A stretch of 64,000 bases of DNA, from positions 1 to 64,000 of the forward strand of contig NZ_VTVE01000004.1 in the NCBI RefSeq assembly GCF_010906925.1. Reading direction: 5' to 3'. The DNA comes from Pseudobutyrivibrio xylanivorans (GTDB lineage Bacteria > Bacillota > Clostridia > Lachnospirales > Lachnospiraceae). The position numbers and the translations under genes are program-made. Below, in pieces: positions 26,922 through 35,328 of this stretch; position 1 is the stretch's first letter, and each line of letters starts with the position of its first letter. Below the pieces are notes generated by a model. It ran no database searches. It worked only from the letters and a program-made list of their open reading frames with translations, and was not told where the DNA came from.

Positions 26922-27874
26922 TGTCTTCACTTTTCTCAATTTCGATTTTTCAGAGTGCTTTAGAACTAGGGTGTATATACGCCCTAGTTGCTTTAGCACT
27001 TTTTATTTCATTTACCATTTTAAATATTGCGGATTTGACCACTGACGGTTGCTTCACATTGGGGTGCGCAGTTGGTGCTATGGTTACCCTTGCAGGTCAT
27101 CCATTCCTTGCTTTTTTTGCAGCGCTTATATCTGGTGTTTTGGCTGGATTTTGCACAGCATTTTTACAGACCAAGCTGGGAGTTGAATCAATTCTTGCAG
27201 GAATTATAGTTAATACCGGTTTGTACACCATCAATATTGCGGTGATGGGATTTTCGTCTCTTACTAATCTCTTCGGATGTGACACCATTTTTTCCATCGG
27301 CAAGGACACAATTGGAAGTGGAGTCATTGGTGATTGGTACAAGCTACTGATTGTAGGAGCTATTGTTGCACTTATTGCTGTATTTTTATGGTGGTTCCTT
27401 GGTACCACACTTGGTATGTCTATCAGAGCCACAGGCGACAACGCTGATATGGTCAAGTCATCTTCAATCAATCCTACATTTACAATTACTGTAGGACTTT
27501 GTCTTGCCAATTCCCTTACAGCTTTATCTGGTGCACTTATTGCCCAGTATCAGAAGTCAGCTGATATCAATATCGGTACAGGTATGGTTACAATCGCCCT
27601 TGCTTCACTGATCATTGGTCAGACACTTATTGGAAATAAGGGAAGCATGCTCAGACGAATTGTCGGCACTATTTTAGGTTCCGTTTTATACAGAGTAATT
27701 GTGGCCATAGCCCTTAGAATGTCTGTGCCAGCAGAGGCTCTTAAGCTTGTTTCTGCAATCATCGTTGCAGTTGCTATTGCTGCACCTTATGTACGCAAAA
27801 AGGCAGCTCTTAAGAAGAGAGAGTTTGCTAATTATAGAGGACAGCGCAGTCAGGAGGTAAAGGAAAATGCTTAA
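26921..27874 (+). CDS. ABC transporter permease (BPD_transp_2 family)
   Basis: This 317-residue polytopic protein has about 8-9 TM segments and is related to LivH/RbsC-type permeases (LNIADLTTDGCFTLGCAVGA, GTTLGMSIRATGDN, the EAA-like loop). It is coupled to the binding protein by a one-base overlap and overlaps the ATPase gene by 8 bp. The family commonly accompanies TrpX-type binding proteins. Confidence 0.9.
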   Translation: MSSLFSISIFQSALELGCIYALVALALFISFTILNIADLTTDGCFTLGCAVGAMVTLAGHPFLAFFAALISGVLAGFCTAFLQTKLGVESILAGIIVNTGLYTINIAVMGFSSLTNLFGCDTIFSIGKDTIGSGVIGDWYKLLIVGAIVALIAVFLWWFLGTTLGMSIRATGDNADMVKSSSINPTFTITVGLCLANSLTALSGALIAQYQKSADINIGTGMVTIALASLIIGQTLIGNKGSMLRRIVGTILGSVLYRVIVAIALRMSVPAEALKLVSAIIVAVAIAAPYVRKKAALKKREFANYRGQRSQEVKENA

Positions 27875-28667
27875 ACTTGATAATATTTCAAAGACCTTCA
27901 ATCCTGGCACTGTAAATGAAAAGGCGGCCCTCACTAATCTCAGCTTAGATTTAGCAGATGGCGATTTTGCTACAATCGTAGGCTCTAACGGAGCAGGCAA
28001 GTCCACTATGTTCAATGCCATCGCAGGCACATTTATCGTAGACGAAGGCAATATTTATTTGGACGGAGAGGATATTACATTTAAAAAGGAGCATGTCCGT
28101 AGCCGTGTTATTGGACATCTTTTCCAGGACCCACTTAAGGGTACTGCTCCAAATATGACTATAGAGGAAAATATGGCCCTTGCATTTTTGAGAGCTTCTC
28201 ACGCATCTAGTCATTTATTTTCTCGTATTGGAGCAAAGGACAAATCTCGTTTCAGAGAGCAGCTAGCTCTTCTTGGGATGGGTCTTGAGGATAGAATGAA
28301 GCAGCCAGTAGGTCTTCTTTCAGGTGGACAGCGTCAGGCGCTTACACTTCTTATGGCTACATTTGTTACACCAAAGCTTTTGCTTTTGGATGAGCACACA
28401 GCAGCCTTGGATCCAGCCACAGCTGAAAAAGTTTTGGAACTTACCAAATCAATTGTTGCTGAGCGAGGAATCACATGTCTTATGGTCACTCACAATATGC
28501 ATCAGGCCCTTGAGGTTGGCAATAGGACCCTCATGATGAATGCCGGCAAAATTGTCTTTGATACAGCAGGTGAGGAGAGGGCAAAGCTATCGGTTGCAGA
28601 CTTACTTGAGAAGTTTAAGGTAGGTGCTGGAGAGGAATTAGATAATGATAGAGTGCTTTTATCCTAA
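27867..28667 (+). CDS. ABC transporter ATP-binding protein
   Basis: The 266 residues include Walker A GSNGAGKST, signature LSGGQRQAL, Walker B LLLLDEHTAALDP and the switch His in MVTHNMHQAL. It lies in an operon with the two preceding genes, starting within the permease gene behind GGAGGTAAAGGAAA. It energises uptake of the ligand bound by the 25869 lipoprotein. Confidence 0.92.
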   Translation: MLKLDNISKTFNPGTVNEKAALTNLSLDLADGDFATIVGSNGAGKSTMFNAIAGTFIVDEGNIYLDGEDITFKKEHVRSRVIGHLFQDPLKGTAPNMTIEENMALAFLRASHASSHLFSRIGAKDKSRFREQLALLGMGLEDRMKQPVGLLSGGQRQALTLLMATFVTPKLLLLDEHTAALDPATAEKVLELTKSIVAERGITCLMVTHNMHQALEVGNRTLMMNAGKIVFDTAGEERAKLSVADLLEKFKVGAGEELDNDRVLLS

Positions 28668-28686
28668 ACTTTTGGGTAATTTAGTA

Positions 28687-28716
28687 CTTTAATTTAGTAA
28701 AGCATTGTTGTATAGT
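28687..28716 (+). promoter_or_regulatory. Promoter with CTTTA-N6-TAAAG operator, aspartate kinase
   Basis: CTTTAATTTAGTAAAG (28687-28702) with TATAGT at 28711 has the same spacing as the promoter at 25793; flanking bases TA before the repeat and TTGT after it are also shared. The leader to the ATG is only about 75 nt, with a small CGGCC-GTG-GGCCG hairpin at 28755-28767, too short for a lysine riboswitch. Confidence 0.5.
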
Positions 28717-28798
28717 ATTATGTAATTGCGAATCGTGAGCAATATGATATCAGACGGCCGTGGGCCGACGATTAAAAAATAGGAAGAGGATATATTCG

Positions 28799-30121
28799 AT
28801 GAAAAAGGTTGTAAAATTTGGCGGTAGCTCATTAGCAGACGCTAAGCAGTTCATGAAAGTTGGCGATATCATTCGCGCTGATGAGAATAGAGTATTTGTA
28901 GTTCCTTCTGCGCCTGGTAAGCGCAATAGCAAGGACACAAAGGTTACAGATATGCTGATTAAGACCTACGAGGATGCTAAGGCAGGCAAGGACGTATCTG
29001 AGAATCTTGTAGCTATCAAGGCTCGTTATGACGAGATTATTGATGGTCTTAATCTCAAGGGATTTAGCCTTGAGGATGATTTCAAGAAGATTGCTGAGGA
29101 TATCAAGGCAGATTTATCACTTGATTATCTTGCAAGCCGTGGAGAGTTCCTTAATGGTAAGATTATGGCTGAGTATTTAGGCTATGATTTCATCGATGCT
29201 AAGGATGTAATCTTCTTTAACGAAGAGGGACATCTTAATTCATACAAGACAATGAAGGTCCTTGGACAGGCACTGGAGGAGCATCCTCATGCTGTTATTC
29301 CTGGATTCTATGGTTGTGATAAGGACGGCCGTGTTAAGACATTCTCACGTGGTGGTTCTGACGTAACAGGCTCTATCGTTGCCGGCGCTGCCAAGGTTGA
29401 CGTATATGAGAACTGGACTGACGTATCAGGATTTTTGATTTGCGATCCTCGCATCGTTAAGAATCCAGTTGGTATGCAGACTATTACATACAGAGAGCTT
29501 CGCGAGCTTTCATACATGGGCGCATCAGTTCTTCACGAGGATGCTATTTTCCCAGTTCGTTCTGCTGGTATTCCTATCAATATCAAGAATACTAACAGAC
29601 CAGAGGATGACGGTACATGGATTGTAGAGAGCACAGGCCAGAGAAATGAGTACGTTATCACAGGTATCGCTGGTAAGAAGGGATTCTGTACAGTCCTCAT
29701 TACTAAGTCACTTATGAACTCTGAGGTAGGTTTCTGTAGAAAGGCCCTTCAGGCATTCGAGGACAATGGTATCAGCATTGAGCACATGCCTTCAGGTATC
29801 GACACAATGACAGTTGTTGTTCATGAGGATGAGTTCATCAACAAGGAGCAGGCTGTTGTTTCTGCTATTCATCGCAATTGTGCTCCTGATTCTATCGAGA
29901 TTGAGTCAGACCTTGCACTTATCGCAGTCGTTGGACGTGGCATGAAGAGCACACGTGGTACTGCTGGTCGTATCTTCTCAGCCCTCAGCCATGCACATGT
30001 TAATGTCCGCATGATTGATCAGGGTTCTTCAGAGCTTAACATCATCATCGGTGTTGAGAATCAGGACTTTGAGACAGCTGTTAAGGCTATCTATGATATT
30101 TTCGTAACTACAAAGCTTTAA
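28799..30121 (+). CDS. Aspartate kinase
   Basis: It phosphorylates aspartate, the first step to lysine, threonine and methionine. The 440 residues include KKVVKFGGSSLADAK at the N-terminus, the kinase core (SRGEFLNGKIMAEYLG, FSRGGSDVTGSIVAGA) and two C-terminal ACT domains (EVGFCRKALQAFEDNGIS, VVGRGMKSTRGTAGRIFSAL). The start at ATG 28799 follows AGGAAGAGGATA; an in-frame ATG at 28760 precedes the expected N-terminus. Its promoter resembles that of the upstream ABC transporter, hinting at coregulation by amino acid supply. Which end product inhibits it is not visible. Confidence 0.92.
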   Translation: MKKVVKFGGSSLADAKQFMKVGDIIRADENRVFVVPSAPGKRNSKDTKVTDMLIKTYEDAKAGKDVSENLVAIKARYDEIIDGLNLKGFSLEDDFKKIAEDIKADLSLDYLASRGEFLNGKIMAEYLGYDFIDAKDVIFFNEEGHLNSYKTMKVLGQALEEHPHAVIPGFYGCDKDGRVKTFSRGGSDVTGSIVAGAAKVDVYENWTDVSGFLICDPRIVKNPVGMQTITYRELRELSYMGASVLHEDAIFPVRSAGIPINIKNTNRPEDDGTWIVESTGQRNEYVITGIAGKKGFCTVLITKSLMNSEVGFCRKALQAFEDNGISIEHMPSGIDTMTVVVHEDEFINKEQAVVSAIHRNCAPDSIEIESDLALIAVVGRGMKSTRGTAGRIFSALSHAHVNVRMIDQGSSELNIIIGVENQDFETAVKAIYDIFVTTKL

Positions 30122-30140
30122 TTCACGAATATAAAGATTT

Positions 30141-30171
30141 AGCTGCATCTGCTGATGCAGCTTATTTTTTT
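30141..30171 (+). terminator. Intrinsic terminator after aspartate kinase
   Basis: A 9-bp stem AGCTGCATC/GATGCAGCT with a TGCT loop, then TATTTTTTT. Confidence 0.88.
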
Positions 30172-30199
30172 ATGAAAATGGGGTTGCATTATTAATGTA

Positions 30200-30216
30200 A
30201 GTAGTATATAACTACT
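30200..30216. promoter_or_regulatory. Inverted repeat before the membrane-protein trio
   Basis: AGTAGT-ATATA-ACTACT lies 12 bp before ATG 30228, in A/T-rich DNA with several possible -10 sequences. It could be an operator; it has no known match. Confidence 0.3.
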
Positions 30217-30227
30217 ATATATAAATA

Positions 30228-30887
30228 ATGGCGAGGATGATGAAAGTAATGTTTGGTAAGAAACTTTTTACATTTAAAATAGTAAACATTGTTATAGCTG
30301 TTTTAGGCGTGTTTATGACTATTTATATTCACAGATTTTTTTTTAGACAGATAGGGGATGTATATCAAGGGAGAGTAGAACACATAAATATTTTTCAATA
30401 TATATTTTTTTATCTGAATGAATTTATTCTATTACTATTTTTATTTTTGGATTTTACTAGAAAAAGAAGGATTTCTTTGATTGTGACAATACTAATGCTT
30501 ATAACTGCAGTATATAGTTTTGCTGCATTGGGATTACCTGTAGTGTATGAGTGCTGGGATTTTAACAGTGAGCCTATGATTAGAGGTTCATTTAGCGTTT
30601 TGATAAGATTATTAGAGCTTCCTTTTTTATATGCTTTTATTTTACTATACCTATTGAAGAAGAATAAGACTAACCTATTTTGGATATATAACATTTATCT
30701 ATTACCTGTGATTTTCTTTCTTTGCAGTTTCGATTGGTTTTCATATGATCCTTGGAAAGAAAAGGTAACGACGTATTTTTCAAATTTTCCTTGTTCTATT
30801 TTGACGTGGTTATTATTATCAATCAGTTTGCATGTTAGATTTGTTTATCAAAAAATGGTCAATGGGTCAATTCAGCAGGGAAGTTAG
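30228..30887 (+). CDS. Polytopic membrane protein, unknown
   Basis: This protein of about 219 residues has 6 predicted TM segments. The start is uncertain: ATG 30228, 30237, 30240 and 30249 are all in frame and none has a good Shine-Dalgarno. It is the first of three consecutive membrane-protein genes with gaps of 30 and 12 bp, so they are likely one operon. No family was recognised. Many aromatic residues and few charges suggest an integral membrane role rather than an enzyme. Confidence 0.65.
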   Translation: MARMMKVMFGKKLFTFKIVNIVIAVLGVFMTIYIHRFFFRQIGDVYQGRVEHINIFQYIFFYLNEFILLLFLFLDFTRKRRISLIVTILMLITAVYSFAALGLPVVYECWDFNSEPMIRGSFSVLIRLLELPFLYAFILLYLLKKNKTNLFWIYNIYLLPVIFFLCSFDWFSYDPWKEKVTTYFSNFPCSILTWLLLSISLHVRFVYQKMVNGSIQQGS

Positions 30888-30917
30888 TTAAGTTGGCCGA
30901 ATTAAAGGAGAGTTAAA

Positions 30918-31517
30918 ATGCAAGAAGAAAGAGTACCTTTAATATCAACTGCAGTGATAGTGCAGGCTATTGTGTTTCTTTTGATGACATCCTACGGGAG
31001 TATGTCTGTTTTTTCTTTTAGTGGTAGGACTATCTGTGTTGTTGCTTTGTGGGTGTATGTGTTTTCCATGGTGGATTATACTTACACTAGAGAGATAAGA
31101 CATGCCATAAAAATGGCGATTGTCTACACGGTGATATGGGGCGCTATTGAGACTGGGATGGATTTTGTGTTGAATAGACTGTTAAATATGGGATTTTTTA
31201 CTGTGGGTGGTGCCTGGTACGGTATTCAGAATCTGTTATGTTTAGGTAGTGTATTAGCATTTAATCATTATTTTGATGAGGATGGAAAAGAGATAAAAAA
31301 GTCTGTTATAGCCTTATTAGTTGTCGGTGTGGCGGTATATTTATTTGCTGTACATTATGTTATTGAAAATGTGCCAAACACGGTCCCTTCGACTATTTTT
31401 GAGCATGTAACATCTACAGTCAATCAGCAGGACATAATTCTAAAGAGAATAGCAGCAATATTCTATGGAATTGAAGGATTTTTAATAAGTTTTTCATTGG
31501 AAAGACAAAATAATTAA
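30918..31517 (+). CDS. Polytopic membrane protein, unknown
   Basis: This 199-residue protein has about 6 TM segments; AAAGGAGAGTTAAA is a strong ribosome site. The overall shape (short N-terminus, helices around AIKMAIVYTVIWGAIETG and YGIQNLLCLGSVLAFNHY) recalls the small CBO0543-type membrane proteins of Clostridia, but this is only an impression. It sits between two other membrane-protein genes. Confidence 0.65.
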   Translation: MQEERVPLISTAVIVQAIVFLLMTSYGSMSVFSFSGRTICVVALWVYVFSMVDYTYTREIRHAIKMAIVYTVIWGAIETGMDFVLNRLLNMGFFTVGGAWYGIQNLLCLGSVLAFNHYFDEDGKEIKKSVIALLVVGVAVYLFAVHYVIENVPNTVPSTIFEHVTSTVNQQDIILKRIAAIFYGIEGFLISFSLERQNN

Positions 31518-31529
31518 GAGAGATGTGTT

Positions 31530-32624
31530 ATGTATGAAAGGGGAAAGATGGAAGAGCGTAATGAGAATAAGGCGGGTTTATACAGAGTATTGGTATGTCT
31601 GATTTCTTTTGTGGGTATTGTGCTTGTGTTGGGAAGCATTTATCAGTTGCTTTTGCTAAGGAAGAATTATTTGATGTTCCACAATCCTTATCTTTTAGAT
31701 ATAGTACCTATTTTTATTGGAGCAATTATTATTGGAGTACTTTTGCTAGTTGGAGCTATCAAATTGTACCATCATCTTTTGCCAAATGATCGAGATATTG
31801 AAAAGAGGCAAAAAGCTAAGGTGCTGAAAGAACAGAAGGCTGAGTCTGAAGCTCAGAAACTGCAAGCTGAGAGAATTAGACTTGCTGCAGAGAGAACTGC
31901 AGCATTTGAGAAGGAGATGGAAAAGGAGAGGCAGGAAAATCTCAAGAGAGTGAGCCTACAGGGTGACCAGGGGGGAGGACGTCAGTATGAGGATGAACAA
32001 GCCCGTGCAGCTAGATTATCCCACGTACATGGCGAGGACGAAGCTATTGAAATAGTATTTTTCAAAGGTCCATTTATTGAACTCTACGTTGCCATATTTG
32101 TAGGGATAGGGATAATGATTGCATCTGCCTTTTTAATGTATAACTATGTGACCCAATTTGACGCTTTATCTTCTGGCATGCAAAGTGAAAAGGGAACGAG
32201 CATTTACTATTGGAAAATAGCGGGATTTGTTGTCCTTTTTTGGATAGGAGTATTTTTCTGGCTCCTTGGTAAAACATATGACTACATGGTTTCAACTAGC
32301 TGTATTGCTAAATACTTAGGTAGGATTTATCTTGTGGGCTCTAAGAAGGCTATTGCCCATGAAGAAAATGGCAGACGCTTTATCAAATCAGCAGGAACTG
32401 TTGGAAAAGCTATTGATGCCGCTGCCACTAAAATAGAAAAGGATGAAGCGAGAAAAGCAATCTTACTAGAGTTCAAAGATCCAAATTTCCCAGAGCTTGC
32501 AAAGCGGATTATTACGGCAGCTGAATATCATAAATATTTAGGTGCCTATGAATTAGCCTCTTACAAGCATTTAGCTAAGACTCTTAAAAAGTACTTGCTG
32601 CATTTGTATAACAAGAGTAAGTGA
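31530..32624 (+). CDS. Membrane protein with cytoplasmic coiled coil
   Basis: The protein has up to 364 residues. Two N-terminal TM segments precede a charged coiled coil (about 90-140, KAESEAQKLQAERIRLAAER). Two further TM segments (about 183-205 and 230-251) and a soluble C-terminal domain follow (SAGTVGKAIDAAATKIEKD, ELAKRIITAAEYHKYLGAY). Starts at 31530 or 31548 are possible; AGGGGAAAG favours 31548. It is the third gene of the membrane trio. No known function. Confidence 0.65.
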   Translation: MYERGKMEERNENKAGLYRVLVCLISFVGIVLVLGSIYQLLLLRKNYLMFHNPYLLDIVPIFIGAIIIGVLLLVGAIKLYHHLLPNDRDIEKRQKAKVLKEQKAESEAQKLQAERIRLAAERTAAFEKEMEKERQENLKRVSLQGDQGGGRQYEDEQARAARLSHVHGEDEAIEIVFFKGPFIELYVAIFVGIGIMIASAFLMYNYVTQFDALSSGMQSEKGTSIYYWKIAGFVVLFWIGVFFWLLGKTYDYMVSTSCIAKYLGRIYLVGSKKAIAHEENGRRFIKSAGTVGKAIDAAATKIEKDEARKAILLEFKDPNFPELAKRIITAAEYHKYLGAYELASYKHLAKTLKKYLLHLYNKSK

Positions 32625-32754
32625 TAGTCAAATTCTAGCCAAGCTTTTGTGGATGAAAGAATAAGCTGTATTTGTAGCTTGTAAAATGTGGTTTTTGTCC
32701 AAATGGTATGTTATACTATTCAAGGTTTATTTGTTAGAAAAGTGAGGGTATAGC

Positions 32755-34032
32755 ATGAGCCTTATTATTAAAAACGGCAGGGTATTAAACCCACCTACAG
32801 ACACAGATGAAATATTAGATATTAAGATAGACGGGAACATTATCTCAGCTGTTGAGGCTGATATTGTTCCCGTTTTTTCTGATACGGTGATTGATGCGAA
32901 AGGATGCTATGTCATGCCTGGACTTATAGACATGCATGTGCACTTCAGAGATCCCGGTCAGACTGCTAAGGAGGATATCGAGACTGGCTCTAGGGCAGCA
33001 GCAAGAGGAGGAGTTACAACAGTGCTTGCCATGCCAAATACAAAGCCAGTTGTAGATAATCCTGAGCTTGTAAATTATGTCCATGACAAGGCAGAGTCAG
33101 TTGGATTGACAAGAGTTCTCCAGGTTGGCTCCGTGACTAAGGGAATGGAAGGCAAGGAGATTTCTGATTTGAAGGGCATGATTGATGCAGGCATTCCTGC
33201 TATCTCAGAGGATGGCAAATCCGTTATGGACTCGGGTATATACCGTGAGGCAATGAAAATCGTAGCGGCAGCCGATGTTCCAGTGCTTGCTCACTGCGAG
33301 GACATTAATCTGGTTCAGGGTGGCGTTATGAACATGGGCGCCAAATCAGACAGCATGGGAGAAAAGGGAATCAGCAATGCTGTTGAGAATATTATCGAAG
33401 TTCGCGATATTATGCTTGCTGAGGAAACAGGTGCAACACTTCATCTTTGCCACTGCTCTACAAAGGAGAGCTATGACATTGTCAAAGAGGCTAAGGCCAG
33501 AGGCGTGAAAGTTTCTGGAGAGGTTTGCCCACATCACTTCACACTTACAGAGGACGACATCGTGCCAGGTGATGGCAATTACAAAATGAATCCTCCTGTC
33601 CGTACAGCAGAGGACAGAGATTTTCTTAGACGAGGCTTAGCTGAGGGGGTGTTTGAGGTTATTTCTACAGACCATGCTCCTCATACAGCAGAGGAAAAGG
33701 CAAAGGGCTTTGCATCGCCATTTGGTATCGTAGGTCTTGAGACTTCTGCAAGCCTTACATATACAGAGCTGGTACTTTCAGGTCTCATCACACCACTTAC
33801 AATGGCGGCATACATGAGCTCTAATCCAGCTAGAATCATCGGTCGCGATGACCTTGGAAATATTGCACCAGGCAAGGTAGCCGATATCACAATTTTTGAC
33901 CCAAGCATAGAATATGAGATTCATGCAGCAGACTTTGTAGGCAAATCAAAGAATATGCCATTCGAAGGCCGCAAGGTCCAGGGCAAGGTGGTCAAGACTA
34001 TCTTTGGTGGTCGCGTAGTTTATGGTAATTAG
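32755..34032 (+). CDS. pyrC: Dihydroorotase
   Basis: It closes carbamoyl-aspartate to dihydroorotate in pyrimidine synthesis. The 425 residues are of class I: metal-binding DMHVHFRDPGQTAKEDI, substrate loop MPNTKP, the His ligands AHCED and LHLCHCS, and STDHAPHT with the catalytic Asp. GTGAGGGTATAGC precedes the ATG. A TATACT sequence at 32712 is a candidate -10. It opens the pyrC-F-K-D cluster. A terminator-like hairpin lies inside its coding sequence at 32831-32878. Confidence 0.95.
   Translation: MSLIIKNGRVLNPPTDTDEILDIKIDGNIISAVEADIVPVFSDTVIDAKGCYVMPGLIDMHVHFRDPGQTAKEDIETGSRAAARGGVTTVLAMPNTKPVVDNPELVNYVHDKAESVGLTRVLQVGSVTKGMEGKEISDLKGMIDAGIPAISEDGKSVMDSGIYREAMKIVAAADVPVLAHCEDINLVQGGVMNMGAKSDSMGEKGISNAVENIIEVRDIMLAEETGATLHLCHCSTKESYDIVKEAKARGVKVSGEVCPHHFTLTEDDIVPGDGNYKMNPPVRTAEDRDFLRRGLAEGVFEVISTDHAPHTAEEKAKGFASPFGIVGLETSASLTYTELVLSGLITPLTMAAYMSSNPARIIGRDDLGNIAPGKVADITIFDPSIEYEIHAADFVGKSKNMPFEGRKVQGKVVKTIFGGRVVYGN
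32831..32878 (+). terminator. Terminator-like hairpin inside pyrC
   Basis: ACGGGAACATTATC (32831-32844) pairs with GATATTGTTCCCGT (32860-32873) with one mismatch, followed directly by six T. It lies 76 bp into the coding sequence. It has the form of an intrinsic terminator and could limit transcription when translation of pyrC is slow; function is inferred. Confidence 0.45.
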
Positions 34033-34036
34033 ATGA

Positions 34037-34121
34037 GCAAGTAGCTATCAAGCTCTTAGTGTTGCGTAGCGAAACATGTAGTTGAGTGAAGCAATATCTA
34101 AGGCTTGAGAGCGTAACTTGC
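34037..34121 (+). ncRNA. Structured intergenic element, copy 1 (pyrC-pyrF)
   Basis: The outer stem is GCAAGT/ACTTGC. The inner stem is CAAGC-T-CTTAG with CTAAG-GCTTG, one T bulged, extended by TTGC/GCAA. The apical loop carries GAAACATGTAGTTGA. The TAG after the left outer strand and GTAAC at the right one are conserved in all five copies. Confidence 0.6.
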
Positions 34122-34189
34122 GGGATTGAGTGACAATATATAATTATATGAGCCTGTACGCGATTAATTCAGTGAAGAGAAATTTTTTA

Positions 34190-34276
34190 TAGTCGGTAGA
34201 CATCAAGCTCTTATATCTCTCAAGGGAGACGTGTTGTCGAGCGGAGAGATATAAGGCTTGTAGGCGTAACCGACTA
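34190..34276 (+). ncRNA. Structured intergenic element, copy 2 (pyrC-pyrF)
   Basis: The outer stem is TAGTCGGT/ACCGACTA. The inner stem CAAGC-T-CTTATATCTCTC pairs with GAGAGATATAAGGCTTG. The loop is GAGACGTGTTGTCGA. Both stems differ in sequence from copy 1 but keep pairing, which supports selection on structure. Confidence 0.65.
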
Positions 34277-34297
34277 GTTAATAGAAAGGATAAAGTT

Positions 34298-35218
34298 ATG
34301 ATACAGAAATTAATTAGCCAAATTAAAGAGAAGGATGCTCCAATAGTTGTAGGTCTTGACCCTACAATGAAGCTCATGCCAAAGAGCCTTGTGGACAAGC
34401 ACATTGCTGAACATGGCCAGACACTTGAGGCTGTGGGCGAGGCAATGTTTGATTACAACAAGCAGATTATGGACGCTTGTGCTGATTTGATTCCAGCAGT
34501 TAAGCCACAGATTGCCATGTATGAAAGCTATGGCATTCCAGGCATGATTGCATACAAGAAGACAGTTGATTATGCTAAGGAGCTTGGCCTCGTAGTTATT
34601 GCTGATATCAAGCGTGGAGACATTGGTTCTACATCTACAGCTTATGCTCTTGGCCACCTTGGTTCAGTTCAGGTTGGCGATTACAAGTATCAGGGATTTG
34701 ATGCTGATATGGCTACTGTTAATCCTTATCTTGGAACAGACGGAGTCAAGCCATTTGTTGATGTTTGCAAGGAGGAGGACAAGGGTATCTTTGTTCTTTG
34801 CAAGACATCTAATCCATCTTCTGGTGAGTTCCAGGACAGACTTATCGATGGCAGACCACTTTATGAGCATATGGCAGAGAAAATCGAGGAGTGGGGCGCA
34901 GACACACGTGAGGGTGACTACTCAAATGTAGGTGCAGTTGTAGGTGCTACATATCCTGAGATGGGCGCAAAGCTTCGTAAGCTTATGCCTCATACATATA
35001 TTCTCGTTCCTGGATACGGTGCTCAGGGCGGAAAGGGCGCAGACCTTGTAAACTTCTTCAACGAAGATGGCCTTGGCGCAATTGTAAACTCAAGCCGTGG
35101 AATCATCGCTGCATACCAGCAGGAGAAGTACGCTAAATATGGCGAGGCTAATTTTGCAGAAGCAAGCCGCGCAGCTGTAGAGGATATGCTCGCTGATATC
35201 AGAGGAGCGCTTAACTAG
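34298..35218 (+). CDS. pyrF: Orotidine 5'-phosphate decarboxylase
   Basis: It converts OMP to UMP. The 306 residues are the longer type 2 form: VGLDPTMKLMP at the N-terminus, the catalytic ADIKRGDIGSTSTAYA (Asp-x-Lys-x-x-Asp), NPYLGTDGVKPF, and LVPGYGAQGGKGAD at the phosphate-binding end. AGAAAGGATAAAGTT provides the ribosome site. It follows pyrC after 265 bp holding two copies of the structured element and no other gene. Confidence 0.95.
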   Translation: MIQKLISQIKEKDAPIVVGLDPTMKLMPKSLVDKHIAEHGQTLEAVGEAMFDYNKQIMDACADLIPAVKPQIAMYESYGIPGMIAYKKTVDYAKELGLVVIADIKRGDIGSTSTAYALGHLGSVQVGDYKYQGFDADMATVNPYLGTDGVKPFVDVCKEEDKGIFVLCKTSNPSSGEFQDRLIDGRPLYEHMAEKIEEWGADTREGDYSNVGAVVGATYPEMGAKLRKLMPHTYILVPGYGAQGGKGADLVNFFNEDGLGAIVNSSRGIIAAYQQEKYAKYGEANFAEASRAAVEDMLADIRGALN

Positions 35219-35221
35219 TAA

Positions 35222-35310
35222 TTACCTCATACCGAAGAGGAAGCGGTTTTGAGAGGTAAAAGAAGAGAATTTTACCACCCCAAAAGAGGAAATCCGGTTG
35301 TGAGTGGTAA
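35222..35310 (+). promoter_or_regulatory. Tandem hairpins with alternative pairing before pyrK
   Basis: Hairpin 1 (35222-35259) has stem TTACCTC/GAGGTAA. Hairpin 2 (35272-35310) has stem TTACCAC/GTGGTAA. Both carry an AGAGGAA loop. The right arm of the first (GGTAAAA, 35255) can instead pair with the left arm of the second (TTTTACC, 35270), so the two states exclude each other. It lies 12 nt before the pyrK ribosome site. Confidence 0.5.
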
Positions 35311-35328
35311 AGAAAATTTTTAGGAGTC

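Noticed and set aside
28717-28798. Lysine riboswitch before aspartate kinase
   Set aside because: The leader is under 90 nt and shows only small hairpins, too short for the L-box fold.
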